Origin: Sulfuritalea sp.
GTDB taxonomy: Bacteria > Pseudomonadota > Gammaproteobacteria > Burkholderiales > Rhodocyclaceae
Length of the DNA: 64,000 nucleotides
Assembly: GCA_016712985.1 (NCBI GenBank)
Contig: JADJQA010000003.1
Location: forward strand, 17,834 to 81,833
Direction: 5' to 3'
The notes below the pieces were generated by a model. That model had not been told where the DNA came from and searched no databases. It worked only from the letters and a program-made list of their open reading frames with translations. Below are positions 51,743 to 60,952 of this stretch, piece by piece (within the stretch, counting starts at the first letter, position 1; every line of letters begins with the position of its first letter). The position numbers were made by a program, and so were the translations under genes.

Positions 51743-52812
51743 AGATCTATGAGCGCCATCTGGCACGGGAGATCTACGCTTCCACGGCTCTGGTGCTTGC
51801 GGGATTCCTGATGCTGTTCGCCTTCTTTGATCTGATCCATGAACTCGAGAGCATCGGCAGGGGCGGTTACCAGCTCCAGCATGCTTTGGGTTTTGTGGCG
51901 CTGACCCTGCCGGGACGACTGTATGAACTGTTTCCGATCGGCGTCCTGATCGGCACTCTTTATGCCCTTACGGTACTCTCCAGGCACTCGGAAATTACTG
52001 TGCTGCGTACTGCGAGATTGTCTACCGGGGATCTCCTGGTCACACTGGCAAAGATCGGCGTGGTGTTCGCCGCATTGACACTCCTCGTGGGCGAGTTTCT
52101 CGCCCCGCCGGCGGAGCGGACCGCCCAACAGCTACGACTCAAAGCCATGGGCGCACTGGTGGCCCAAGGGTTTCGCTCCGGTCTGTGGGTCAGGGACGAA
52201 CTCGCGTTTGTGAATGTTCGCGAGGTCCTCCCTGATGCCTCTTTGCAGAACGTGCGGGTCTTTGAATTCGATGACCGGTTCCGCTTGTTGTCAATCAGCG
52301 AGGCCAAGCGCGGACACTATCTTTCAGGCGGTATATGGTTGCTTGAGGGTGTGGTTCGTACGGTCTTTTCCGGAGATTCGGCAAGTGTCGAGCGGTATGG
52401 CCAAATCAACTGGAAATCGGCGCTCAACCCCGATCTTCTGGCCGTACTGCTGGTGGTTCCCGAGCGTATGTCGCTGGTCAATCTGTATCTCTACATACGC
52501 CACCTGAGCGGAAACCAGCAGAAAACTGATCGCTACGAGATTGCGATGTGGAAGAAGCTTGTCTATCCGCTCGCGGCGCTGGTGATGATGGCGCTGGCAC
52601 TGCCGTTCGCCTACATGCAGGATCGCATGGGGGCGGTAAGCATTCGAGTATTTGCCGGCATCATGCTGGGTATTGGTTTTCACATGCTGAACGGGTTGTT
52701 TTCTAGTCTCGGCGTGATCAATAGCTGGCCCCCGTTCTTTTCGGCAATAACACCGAGCTTGCTGTTCATGCTGACCGCTGCCGGCATGCTTTGGTGGGCC
52801 GAGCGACGCTGA
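51733..52812 (+). CDS. lptG: LPS export ABC transporter permease LptG
   Basis: A 359-residue partner of LptF with the same six-span layout: IYERHLAREIYASTALVLAG at the start, periplasmic jellyroll in the middle, ALALPFAYMQDRMGAVSIRV near the end. The ATG at 51733 lies inside the end of lptF (10-bp overlap), showing translational coupling. Confidence 0.95.
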   Translation: MALKIYERHLAREIYASTALVLAGFLMLFAFFDLIHELESIGRGGYQLQHALGFVALTLPGRLYELFPIGVLIGTLYALTVLSRHSEITVLRTARLSTGDLLVTLAKIGVVFAALTLLVGEFLAPPAERTAQQLRLKAMGALVAQGFRSGLWVRDELAFVNVREVLPDASLQNVRVFEFDDRFRLLSISEAKRGHYLSGGIWLLEGVVRTVFSGDSASVERYGQINWKSALNPDLLAVLLVVPERMSLVNLYLYIRHLSGNQQKTDRYEIAMWKKLVYPLAALVMMALALPFAYMQDRMGAVSIRVFAGIMLGIGFHMLNGLFSSLGVINSWPPFFSAITPSLLFMLTAAGMLWWAERR

Positions 52813-52831
52813 TTGACGAAAAACGCCGCGT

Positions 52832-53272
52832 CTAATCGCGCTTGAACACCAGTCGGGTACCCGCCAGACGGTCATGAAGGACTTGGCGGTCGCGATCGAA
52901 TAGTGCCCAGAACAGGCCCGCACCCAGATAGAGGACGCTGGGCCAGGCTAGAATGTAACGCAGCGCCATGCGTGCCAGGGAGGCTTGTACGCCGCTCGGT
53001 GTTGAAAGGCGAATTTTCCAGGTCTGCATCGCCAGGGTCTGTCCGCCGTGGTGCCAGCACCAGATGAAGTAAGCGCCGAGCACGAGGAAAGCGTGGCTGA
53101 GCAATACCCAGCCTGGCAAAACGGTGCCGAATCCGATGCCGAGGGCCAGATGCGGCAGCATGAATGACACGGAAAGCACCCCCAGCATCAACATGCTTTC
53201 GTAAGCCATGCTGGCGAGCCGGCGTCGCAAGCCGGGCAGTTCCACCATGGGGATAGCCGCAGGAACTGGCAT
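52832..53272 (-). CDS. RDD family membrane protein
   Basis: A 146-residue RDD protein (PGLRRRLASMAYESMLM with the Arg region, then GGQTLAMQTWKIRL and LHDRLAGTRLVF). Family role is poorly known, with Na+/H+ exchange shown for some. It ends the sigma-DUF3619-DUF3106-RDD run, 9 bp after DUF3106. Confidence 0.9.
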   Translation of the reverse strand: MPVPAAIPMVELPGLRRRLASMAYESMLMLGVLSVSFMLPHLALGIGFGTVLPGWVLLSHAFLVLGAYFIWCWHHGGQTLAMQTWKIRLSTPSGVQASLARMALRYILAWPSVLYLGAGLFWALFDRDRQVLHDRLAGTRLVFKRD

Positions 53273-53281
53273 GGCAAAGGA

Positions 53282-53812
53282 CTAGCGCGGCGCGGTCTGG
53301 GCGCTTGGCGCTATGGCGGGCGGAGGATTGCTTGCCACTGTCGGTTCCTTGGCAACGGACTGCTTCGGGGGCGCAGGCTGCGGCGTGGGTTTTCTGCTCG
53401 CCTCGGTTTTAAGCCGGGTCTGCTCGCTTTCGGGCAGTTCCTTGTATTCCTGCCATTTCAACTTGACCTCCTCCTTTTTTTCCGGAGAGGCTTTTTGCAT
53501 TGACTTGTATTTATCTCTTGCGCGCTTGCGTTCATCCGGTGTGAGCTTGGCCCAGTCGATCATTCGTTGCTGGACACGGGCCTGTTCGTCACTGCTCAAG
53601 CCTTGGTAGCGTTGGGCGACACCAAGCCACTTCACTCGCCGGAAGCCTTCCATCTTGTCCCATTCGGCGGACAGCGGTGCGAGAACCCGCCTATGCTCCG
53701 TGGTCAATTCGGCCCAGGACGGCTGCGACAGCGGGGGGACGACTGCATGTCCGAGTGGAGAGACCAGCGAAAGCGCTACTGCGAGGATGAATCCGAAGCG
53801 CGGTCGAGCCAT
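53282..53812 (-). CDS. DUF3106 family exported protein
   Basis: A 176-residue secreted protein: signal peptide (about 1-23), then a Trp/Arg-rich helical region (LAPLSAEWDKMEGFRRVKWL, QRYQGLSSDEQARVQQRM) and a Pro/Ala/Lys tail. The pattern of W..L...ER.. repeats is typical of DUF3106. It starts inside the end of the DUF3619 gene (37-bp overlap). Confidence 0.85.
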   Translation of the reverse strand: MARPRFGFILAVALSLVSPLGHAVVPPLSQPSWAELTTEHRRVLAPLSAEWDKMEGFRRVKWLGVAQRYQGLSSDEQARVQQRMIDWAKLTPDERKRARDKYKSMQKASPEKKEEVKLKWQEYKELPESEQTRLKTEASRKPTPQPAPPKQSVAKEPTVASNPPPAIAPSAQTAPR

Positions 53813-54162
53813 GCGTGGAAGCCTCGATCAAGATATGCGGAAGGGGGCAGTTCGTCGGCAAGGAGGGCGCTGTCAATTTCCTCGTACTCCCGAGCCTGTT
53901 CAAAGGCGTCCCAGTAATAAGTGCCCGCCGCACCGATGCTCAGAGCCGCTACGGCAAGCAGCATGCGCGCTTTGGCAAAAAGCGCATGTTCCACGGTATG
54001 CCCGATTCCCGTCAGACGGAAACCCCGGACTGGCACGCGTTGGCTATTCACTGCGGCCTGACGGGCTTGATGGAGGCGGCCAGCGACTTCCCTGTCAAGG
54101 GCATCCAAGCCCTGATTGAGAAGCTGCCTTGCCTTGTAACCGAACTCCATATCTTCGTTCAT
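53776..54162 (-). CDS. DUF3619 family single-span protein
   Basis: A 128-residue protein with a cytoplasmic helical N-terminus (FGYKARQLLNQGLDALDREV, then RLHQARQAAV), one span (MLLAVAALSIGAAGTYYW) and a short periplasmic tail ending with DSALLADELPPSAYLDRGF. Its ATG overlaps the sigma factor stop. The position suggests it may be an anti-sigma-like partner; this is inference only. Confidence 0.82.
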   Translation of the reverse strand: MNEDMEFGYKARQLLNQGLDALDREVAGRLHQARQAAVNSQRVPVRGFRLTGIGHTVEHALFAKARMLLAVAALSIGAAGTYYWDAFEQAREYEEIDSALLADELPPSAYLDRGFHAWLDRASDSSSQ

Positions 54163-54704
54163 AGCTCTATGCCCTTCGCCCTGAGCGCCGCGGCTAGAGT
54201 CTGCGTGGCCCGCGAGCAGTGCGTCTTCACACTTCCCGCCGAACAACCCATCGCCGCTGCGGTCTCGGCAATATCCATCTCTTCCCAATAACGCATCAGG
54301 AAGGCTTCGCGTTGACGTGGCGGCAGCTTCTCGATCTCTTTTTCAATGGCAGCAAGGAGTTGAGCGCGCTCCAATTGCCGATGCGGCGTCGACAACCCGT
54401 CTGACTCGCTTTCTGCCGCAATAGTTTCAAGCGGATCGGTATCTTCATCGTCATTGGAAGAAAAGGACGACAGCAGGGTTGTCCACAAGGAGCGAACCTT
54501 GGATCGTCGGTAGCTGTCGCGGATGGCGTTTTGCAGGATTCTCTGAAACAGCATGGGCCATTCGGCGACCGGGCGATCACCGTATTTCTCCGCAATTCGC
54601 ATCATCGCATCCTGGACTATGTCCAGCGCGGTTTCCTCGTTGCGAATGGCGAACATGGCCTGCTTGAAGGCTCGTCGCTCAATGCTGGCAAGGAAATCAG
54701 ACAA
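54159..54704 (-). CDS. RNA polymerase ECF-type sigma factor
   Basis: A 181-residue sigma-70 family factor with region 2 (EETALDIVQDAMMRIAEKY, WPMLFQRILQNAIRDSYRR) and region 4 (LPPRQREAFLMRYWEEMD, then AAAMGCSAGSVKTHCSRAT). A charged linker of about 45 residues joins them. It leads a four-gene run with DUF3619, DUF3106 and RDD genes that is familiar from other betaproteobacteria. The regulon is unknown. Confidence 0.92.
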   Translation of the reverse strand: MSDFLASIERRAFKQAMFAIRNEETALDIVQDAMMRIAEKYGDRPVAEWPMLFQRILQNAIRDSYRRSKVRSLWTTLLSSFSSNDDEDTDPLETIAAESESDGLSTPHRQLERAQLLAAIEKEIEKLPPRQREAFLMRYWEEMDIAETAAAMGCSAGSVKTHCSRATQTLAAALRAKGIEL

Positions 54705-54820
54705 TTCGGTTCGGGAACTCAGGGGTCGCTCCTGCCAGCTTTCAGCAGTTGTTCATTGCGAATGGCAGACTATATCCGCAAGGGATACCGTCTCCTGTGC
54801 GAGCAACGGAGACATAAATC

Positions 54821-54849
54821 TTGACCATTCGCGCACGAGACAGTAAGGT
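54821..54849 (+). promoter_or_regulatory. Candidate sigma-70 promoter of ilvBHC
   Basis: TTGACC (54821-54826) and TAAGGT (54844-54849) are separated by 17 bases, 37 bp ahead of the ilv start. An alternative -10 TTATAC overlaps downstream. No leader peptide or attenuator fits in the short 5' UTR. Confidence 0.5.
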
Positions 54850-54886
54850 TATACGTTTAACTCGAAAAGTGTAACAGGTGCAACCA

Positions 54887-56599
54887 ATGCAGCTAACTGG
54901 CGCAGAAATTGTAATCAGGTGCTTGCAGGAGGAAAAGGTCGAATACGTATTCGGCTACCCCGGCGGCTCGGTTCTCTATATTTACGACGAAATGTTCAAG
55001 CAGGACAAGTTCAAGCATGTCATGGTTCGCCATGAGCAGGCTGCTGTCCATGCTGCGGATGCCTATTCCCGCTCTTCCAACAAGATCGGCGTCTGCTTGG
55101 TGACCTCGGGACCTGGCGTGACCAATGCGGTCACGGGCATCGCCACGGCACACATGGACTCCGTTCCGCTGGTGATCCTCAGCGGGCAGGTACCCACGGC
55201 CTACATCGGGCAGGACGCGTTTCAAGAATGCGACACCGTGGGCATTACCCGGCCCTGCGTCAAGCACAATTTCCTTGTCAAGGATGTCAAGGACCTGGCG
55301 ATAACCCTGAAGAAGGCCTTCTACATCGCCAAGACGGGTCGCCCGGGGCCGGTGCTGGTAGATATCCCGAAGGACATCACGAACCAGAAGTGCGAATTCG
55401 AGTATCCCAAGACGATCACCATGCGTTCCTATAACCCGGTGGTCAAGGGGCACGGCGGGCAGATCAAGAAGGCGGTGCAGATGCTGCTGGAGGCCAAGCG
55501 CCCGATGATTTACACCGGGGGAGGGGTAATTCTCTCTGATGCCGCCGAACACCTGATTAAACTCGCCCGCCGTCTGGGTTTTCCAGTAACCAACACTTTG
55601 ATGGGGCTGGGTGGCTATCCGGCCACCGACAAGCAGTTTCTGGGGATGCTGGGGATGCATGGCACCTTTGAGGCCAACATGGCCATGCAGCATTGCGATG
55701 TCCTGATTGCCGTCGGCGCGCGGTTCGACGATCGCGTGATTGGGAATCCGGCCAATTTTGCCGAGATTTCGCGCCGGATTATACATATCGACATAGACCC
55801 GTCCTCGATTTCAAAGCGTGTCAAGGTCGATGTGCCCATCGTTGGCAATCTGCCGGACGTCCTTGACGACCTGCTGAAGCTTCTCGAAGCCTCGGCTGGC
55901 GTACCGGATCCGAAAGCCTTGGCCGTCTGGTGGAAGCAGATCGACGACTGGCGTGGCAAGAAATCCCTCAAGTACAAGCAGGGCAAGGAAATCATCATGC
56001 CCCAGTACGTGGTCGAGAAACTCTACGAGATAACGGGCGGAGATGCCTTCATCACGTCCGACGTTGGCCAGCATCAGATGTGGGCGGCGCAATACTACAA
56101 GTTCGACAAACCGCGGCGCTGGATCAATTCCGGCGGTTTGGGCACCATGGGTGTCGGTTTGCCTTATGCAATGGGCGTACGCTTTGCCAATCCGAAAGCC
56201 ACGGTGGCCTGTGTGACCGGCGAAGGATCGATCCAGATGAACATTCAGGAGCTGTCGACGGCTAAGCAGTTCCGCCTGCCGATCAAGATCATCAATCTCA
56301 ACAATCGCTATCTAGGCATGGTGCGCCAGTGGCAGCAGGTGTTTCATGGCAACCGCTACTCGGAATCCTATGTCGATGCGCTGCCCGACTTCGTCAAGCT
56401 GGCGCAGGCCTACGGCCATGTCGGCATGAAGATCGAGCATCCCGCCGATGTCGAGCCGGCGTTGCGCGAGGCCTTCAGTGCAAAGCACAAGAGCGACCTC
56501 GTTTTCATGGATTTCATCACTGATCAGACGGCCAACGTGTACCCGATGGTGGCCGCAGGCAAGGGGCTTTCGGAAATGATTCTGGCCGAGGAGCTGTAA
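54887..56599 (+). CDS. ilvB: Acetolactate synthase large subunit
   Basis: Thiamine-dependent enzyme of branched-chain amino acid synthesis, 570 residues from the ATG at 54887 (an in-frame GTG lies three codons upstream). The N-terminal GAEIVIRCLQEEKVEYVFGY with its catalytic Glu downstream, the FAD-binding centre and the ThDP motif (CVTGEGSIQMN to INLNNRYLGMV) are all in place. Glu replaces the more usual Asp in the GDG position, as in many AHAS enzymes. The small subunit follows after 2 bp. Confidence 0.97.
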   Translation: MQLTGAEIVIRCLQEEKVEYVFGYPGGSVLYIYDEMFKQDKFKHVMVRHEQAAVHAADAYSRSSNKIGVCLVTSGPGVTNAVTGIATAHMDSVPLVILSGQVPTAYIGQDAFQECDTVGITRPCVKHNFLVKDVKDLAITLKKAFYIAKTGRPGPVLVDIPKDITNQKCEFEYPKTITMRSYNPVVKGHGGQIKKAVQMLLEAKRPMIYTGGGVILSDAAEHLIKLARRLGFPVTNTLMGLGGYPATDKQFLGMLGMHGTFEANMAMQHCDVLIAVGARFDDRVIGNPANFAEISRRIIHIDIDPSSISKRVKVDVPIVGNLPDVLDDLLKLLEASAGVPDPKALAVWWKQIDDWRGKKSLKYKQGKEIIMPQYVVEKLYEITGGDAFITSDVGQHQMWAAQYYKFDKPRRWINSGGLGTMGVGLPYAMGVRFANPKATVACVTGEGSIQMNIQELSTAKQFRLPIKIINLNNRYLGMVRQWQQVFHGNRYSESYVDALPDFVKLAQAYGHVGMKIEHPADVEPALREAFSAKHKSDLVFMDFITDQTANVYPMVAAGKGLSEMILAEEL

Positions 56600-56601
56600 G
56601 C

Positions 56602-57093
56602 ATGCGACACATCATTTCCATACTTATCGAGAACGAGGCGGGTGCGCTTTCGCGTGTTTCGGGCCTGTTCTCCGCCCGCGCCTTCAACATTGAATCACTC
56701 ACTGTCGCGCCGACCGAAGATGCGTCTCTTTCCCGCATGACCATCGTCAGCAGCGGGTCGGACGCCGTCATAGAGCAGATCAGCAAACAGCTCAACAAGC
56801 TGATCGACGTCGTCAAGGTTGTGGATCTGTCGGAAGCCGCGCATATCGAGCGCGAGTTGATGCTGGTCAAGGTGCGCGCTACTGGCAAGGATCGCGAGGA
56901 AATGAAGCGCATTGCCGATATTTTTCGAGGTCGCATTATTGATGTCACGGACTCGACCTACATCATCGAATTGACCGGCAGCGGTTCCAAGCTCGATGCC
57001 TGTCTTGGAGCCATTGACGGCTCGTTGATCCTCGAAACAGTTCGCACCGGCATCTCCGGTATCGGACGCGGCGATCGAATCCTCAAAGTGTGA
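56602..57093 (+). CDS. ilvH: Acetolactate synthase small (regulatory) subunit
   Basis: A 163-residue subunit with an N-terminal ACT domain (MRHIISILIENEAGALSRV) that binds valine, and a C-terminal ferredoxin-like domain (SKLDACLGAIDGSLILETVR). Full length, so valine feedback is expected. ilvC follows after 22 bp. Confidence 0.97.
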   Translation: MRHIISILIENEAGALSRVSGLFSARAFNIESLTVAPTEDASLSRMTIVSSGSDAVIEQISKQLNKLIDVVKVVDLSEAAHIERELMLVKVRATGKDREEMKRIADIFRGRIIDVTDSTYIIELTGSGSKLDACLGAIDGSLILETVRTGISGIGRGDRILKV

Positions 57094-57115
57094 AATCCGA
57101 AACCAAGGAAAACGA

Positions 57116-58132
57116 ATGAAAGTCTATTACGACAAGGACGCCGACCTGTCCCTCATCAAAGGCAAGAAGGTCACCATCGTGGGTTACGGGTCACAGGGCC
57201 ATGCACATGCACAGCACCTCAATGACTCCGGCGTCAAGGTGACGGTCGGCTTACGCAAGGGAGGGGCCTCCTGGAGCAAAGCCAAGAAGGTTGGTCTAAA
57301 GGTCGAGGAAGTCGCCAAGGCGGTCAAGGACGCTGATGTCGTGATGATGCTGTTGCCTGACGAGACCATTCCCGCGGTTTATTACAGCGAGGTCGAGGCC
57401 AGCATGAAGAAGGATGCTGTGCTGGCCTTCGCCCATGGGTTCAATATCCATTATAATCAAGTAATTGCCCGCGCCGACATGGACGTGATCATGATCGCGC
57501 CGAAAGGGCCGGGTCATACCGTTCGGTCCGAGTACCTTCGCGGCGGCGGCGTACCTTCGCTGATCGCTATTCACCGGGACAAATCCGGCAAAGCCAAGGA
57601 TATTGCTTTGTCGTACGCGGCCGCCATCGGCGGCACCAAGGGCGGCGTGATCGAGACCAACTTCCGCGAAGAAACCGAGACCGACTTGTTCGGTGAGCAG
57701 GCAGTGCTTTGCGGCGGCCTGGTTGAACTGATCAAGGCCGGCTACGAGACGCTGACCGATGCGGGTTATGCGCCGGAGATGGCGTATTTCGAGTGTCTGC
57801 ACGAGGTGAAGCTGATCGTTGACCTGATTTTCGAAGGCGGCATCGGCAACATGAACTACTCGATCTCCAACAATGCGGAGTATGGCGAATACGTAACCGG
57901 CCCCAAGATCATCGGAGCCGAAGCTCGGGCCGCCATGAAGGACGCTCTGAAGGCGATTCAGGAAGGCGAGTATGCCAAGAAGTTCATCCTTGAGGGTCGT
58001 ACCAATTATCCTGAAATGACCGCACGTCGTCGTTTGACTGCCGAGCACCCGATCGAACAGGTCGGCGAACAGTTGCGGGCGATGATGCCGTGGATCAAGA
58101 AGAACAAGCTGGTCGATCAGACCAAGAACTGA
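57116..58132 (+). CDS. ilvC: Ketol-acid reductoisomerase
   Basis: NADPH-dependent class I enzyme of 338 residues. The dinucleotide site is VGYGSQGHAHAQHL, the metal-binding Glu/Asp lie in ETDLFGEQAVLCGG and YFECLHEVKLIVDL. AAGGAAAACG precedes the ATG. It completes the ilvBHC operon. Confidence 0.98.
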   Translation: MKVYYDKDADLSLIKGKKVTIVGYGSQGHAHAQHLNDSGVKVTVGLRKGGASWSKAKKVGLKVEEVAKAVKDADVVMMLLPDETIPAVYYSEVEASMKKDAVLAFAHGFNIHYNQVIARADMDVIMIAPKGPGHTVRSEYLRGGGVPSLIAIHRDKSGKAKDIALSYAAAIGGTKGGVIETNFREETETDLFGEQAVLCGGLVELIKAGYETLTDAGYAPEMAYFECLHEVKLIVDLIFEGGIGNMNYSISNNAEYGEYVTGPKIIGAEARAAMKDALKAIQEGEYAKKFILEGRTNYPEMTARRRLTAEHPIEQVGEQLRAMMPWIKKNKLVDQTKN

Positions 58133-58308
58133 TTTTGCGTGAATTGCTGGGAGGGTCTTGCACCGCCCCGTATCCTCCCCGGTATCCGCTTTCGCCCTTA
58201 CGCGAGACTGCCGTGAATGCGTCGACACTCACGGTCGTTATTACCTTCGTCGGCGGTCATTCGTGAGCCGTTAGAATAATAGGAATCGCCTTCCATTTTT
58301 CCCGGACC

Positions 58309-59076
58309 ATGCCGCTAATGCCACCTCGCAAGGCGCTGATGAATCCCGAGCTGCGGCGGCGGGGAATCTACTTGCTGCCCAATCTCTTGACGACGGCAGC
58401 CTTGTTCGCCGGGTTTTACGCCATTGTCCAGGCCATGACTGGACGCTTCGAGCATGCGGCGGTGGCGATTTTCATCGCCATGGTGTTTGATGGCCTTGAT
58501 GGCCGTGTGGCGCGCATGACCCGAACCCAGAGCGCTTTCGGCGCCGAATACGATTCGCTGTCCGACATGGTGTCCTTTGGAGCCGCTCCGGCATTGATCG
58601 TTTTCGAGTGGGCGATGAAAGGCATGGGCAAGTGGGGCTGGATCGCGGCATTTGTCTATTGCGCCGGAGCGGCACTGCGCCTGGCGCGCTTCAATACAAA
58701 CATCGATGTGGTGGACAAGCGCTATTTCCAAGGGCTGCCAAGCCCGGCTGCGGCAGCGCTGGTGGCGGGTTTCGTCTGGATCATAAACGACCTCAACATT
58801 CAGGGAGAAGTGGTGCGCTGGTATGCCTTCACCCTGACGCTGATTGCGGGAATCACCATGGTCAGTACCCTGCCCTACTGGAGCGGCAAAAACATCAACC
58901 TGCGACGTAGCGTACCCTTCATGGTGCTTCCCGTCGTCGTCCTTGGCTATGTGCTGGTGTCCTCTTATCCACCGGGTGTTCTGTTCGCGTTGTTTCTCGC
59001 CTATGCCCTGTCGGGATATGTGATGGCGGCATGGAACTGGCGTAGCAGGCGAAGGCAAGGCGTCAGCGGAGGCTAA
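58309..59076 (+). CDS. pssA: CDP-diacylglycerol-serine O-phosphatidyltransferase
   Basis: A 255-residue membrane enzyme that makes phosphatidylserine. The CDP-alcohol motif is complete (DGLDGRVAR ... GAEYDSLSDMVSFG), and eight or so spans follow. Start at the ATG at 58309 or, more family-like, one of the ATGs at 58318 or 58339. No psd gene lies in between ilvC and pssA, unlike many relatives where psd is present. Confidence 0.93.
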   Translation: MPLMPPRKALMNPELRRRGIYLLPNLLTTAALFAGFYAIVQAMTGRFEHAAVAIFIAMVFDGLDGRVARMTRTQSAFGAEYDSLSDMVSFGAAPALIVFEWAMKGMGKWGWIAAFVYCAGAALRLARFNTNIDVVDKRYFQGLPSPAAAALVAGFVWIINDLNIQGEVVRWYAFTLTLIAGITMVSTLPYWSGKNINLRRSVPFMVLPVVVLGYVLVSSYPPGVLFALFLAYALSGYVMAAWNWRSRRRQGVSGG

Positions 59077-59121
59077 CTTCGGTTTCAGGGGCGACAGGGG
59101 AAACCAGCGCAACAAAATCTG

Positions 59122-59150
59122 TTGCACGTCTAAATTAAACTCTTTATAGT
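59122..59150 (+). promoter_or_regulatory. Candidate leuA promoter
   Basis: TTGCAC (59122-59127) and TATAGT (59145-59150) with a 17-base spacer, a close match to sigma-70 consensus. The predicted start is about 59157, nearly at the ATG of the 36-codon frame, giving leuA a 5' leader of about 255 bases. Confidence 0.6.
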
Positions 59151-59157
59151 CACAGCC

Positions 59158-59268
59158 ATGGTTGCGACACTTGTCTTTTCCGCACTGTTTCTTGCCGTTT
59201 CAGGCGCGCTGATCGTGCGTCTGCCGCTGCGTGCGAAGCTGCTTCCGCTGCTGCGCCGCGCGCGCTAA
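59158..59268 (+). CDS. Leucine-rich 36-residue leader-like peptide
   Basis: A 36-codon frame (ATG 59158, TAA 59266) between pssA and leuA, with ten leucines and a basic, RRAR-ending tail. It has no clear ribosome site and would be nearly leaderless from the predicted start. It may be a leucine-sensing leader peptide for leuA or a small hydrophobic membrane peptide (residues 3-20 could span). Neither is shown. Confidence 0.4.
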   Translation: MVATLVFSALFLAVSGALIVRLPLRAKLLPLLRRAR

Positions 59269-59298
59269 ATACACCCCCCCACAATCCGGTTGCTCATA

Positions 59299-59372
59299 GC
59301 GCCTGCCACGCGAGGCGCGATATTTGCCATTTTTTTGGTTTCGGCTGCGGCTCTCAATACCGATAGAGCCGC
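59299..59372 (+). promoter_or_regulatory. Hairpins in the leuA leader (possible attenuator)
   Basis: Hairpin 1: GCGCCT/AGGCGC (59299-59318), followed 11 bases later by seven T (59330-59336). Hairpin 2: GCGGCTCT/AGAGCCGC (59347-59372), a perfect 8-bp stem. The spacing to the T-run is not ideal for a terminator, so attenuation is only a possibility. Confidence 0.35.
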
Positions 59373-59413
59373 TGCCAGTCTTCACCGAAATTTCGTTTTC
59401 CCAGGAGACAAAC

Positions 59414-60952
59414 ATGTCCAAGGAACATTTGATTATTTTTGATACGACCTTGCGCGACGGCGAACAGAGCCCTGGCGCTTCGATGACCCGCGAGGAAAAG
59501 CTGCGGATTGCCCGCCAACTGGAACGCATGAGGGTGGATGTCATTGAAGCGGGCTTCCCGGCGGCGTCGAACGGCGATTTCGAGGCGGTCAGGGCGGTCG
59601 CCGAAGCCATCAAGGATTCGACGGTGGCCGGGCTGTGTCGGGCATTCGACAAGGACATCGCACGGGCGCTTGAGGCGGTCAAGCCGGCGAGGTCGGGCCG
59701 GGTGCACACCTTCATCGCGACCAGTCCGATACACATGGAAAAGAAACTGCGTATGTCGCCGGATGACGTGCTGGTCGCGGCACGGCATGCCGTGCGCTTT
59801 GCGCGCAACGGGATCGACGACGTCGAGTTCTCCTGTGAAGATGCAGGCCGCTCCGAGCTTGAGTTCCTCTGTCGCATCATTGAAGCGGTGATCAAGGAAG
59901 GCGCTTCCACCATTAATATTCCGGACACAGTCGGCTACAATGTGCCGGAGCAGTACGCGCAGCGTATCCGTCAATTGCGCGAACGGATTCCGAATTCCGA
60001 CAAGGTGATCTGGTCGGTGCACTGCCATAATGACTTGGGCTTGGCGGTGGCCAACAGCCTTGCCGCCGTGATGGCTGGGGCGCGCCAGGTCGAATGCACC
60101 ATCAATGGCCTTGGCGAGCGTGCCGGCAATGCCGCGCTGGAGGAAATCGTCATGGCGGTGCACACGCGGCAGGATGTGTTTCCCTGCGCCACGCGGATCG
60201 ACACGACGCAAATCGTCGCGGCATCAAAGATGGTGTCCAGCATCACCGGATTCCCGGTTCAGCCCAACAAGGCGATTGTCGGAGCCAACGCTTTTGCTCA
60301 TGAGTCGGGCATCCATCAGGATGGTGTGCTGAAACATCGCGAGACCTACGAGATCATGCGTGCCGAAGACGTTGGCTGGAACGCCAACAAACTGGTGCTG
60401 GGCAAGCATTCCGGGCGCACCGCATTCAAGGCCCGCTTGAAGGACCTCGGCATCGAGGTCGATAGCGAGCAGATACTGAATGTCGCCTTCACTCACTTCA
60501 AGGAACTCGCCGACAAGAAGCACGAGATATTTGACGAAGACCTGCACGCGTTGATGAGCGACGAAATGGTCCTGCCGGATGACGAGCACTACAAGCTCGT
60601 GTCCTCGATGTTCCACTGCGAAACCGGGGAGGCGCCGCAGGCGCGGCTGACTCTTTCCGCGGGGGGTGCTGAAAAGCACGCGGAATCGAGCGGCAGCGGC
60701 CCGGTCGACGCGACCTTCAAGGCGATCGAAAGTGTTGCCGCGAGCGGTTCCGAGCTGCTGCTCTATTCGGTTAACGCCATCACCACCGGCACTGATGCGC
60801 AGGGCGAGGTGACGGTCCGCCTGGCGAAGGACGGCCGGATCGTGAATGGTCAGGGCGCGGATACGGATATCGTGGTTGCTTCGGCCAAGGCCTATATCCA
60901 CGCGCTCAACAAGCTATGTTCCGGACAGGAAAAGCTCAATCCGCAGATTTGA
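59414..60952 (+). CDS. leuA: 2-isopropylmalate synthase
   Basis: First committed enzyme of leucine synthesis, 512 residues. Catalytic motif DTTLRDGEQSPGASM, metal site WSVHCHNDLGLAVAN, and GANAFAHESGIHQDG; the C-terminal regulatory domain (from about residue 395) carries leucine feedback. The ATG at 59414 has a CCAGGAGA site; an open frame from 59324 covers the leader and was rejected. Confidence 0.97.
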   Translation: MSKEHLIIFDTTLRDGEQSPGASMTREEKLRIARQLERMRVDVIEAGFPAASNGDFEAVRAVAEAIKDSTVAGLCRAFDKDIARALEAVKPARSGRVHTFIATSPIHMEKKLRMSPDDVLVAARHAVRFARNGIDDVEFSCEDAGRSELEFLCRIIEAVIKEGASTINIPDTVGYNVPEQYAQRIRQLRERIPNSDKVIWSVHCHNDLGLAVANSLAAVMAGARQVECTINGLGERAGNAALEEIVMAVHTRQDVFPCATRIDTTQIVAASKMVSSITGFPVQPNKAIVGANAFAHESGIHQDGVLKHRETYEIMRAEDVGWNANKLVLGKHSGRTAFKARLKDLGIEVDSEQILNVAFTHFKELADKKHEIFDEDLHALMSDEMVLPDDEHYKLVSSMFHCETGEAPQARLTLSAGGAEKHAESSGSGPVDATFKAIESVAASGSELLLYSVNAITTGTDAQGEVTVRLAKDGRIVNGQGADTDIVVASAKAYIHALNKLCSGQEKLNPQI

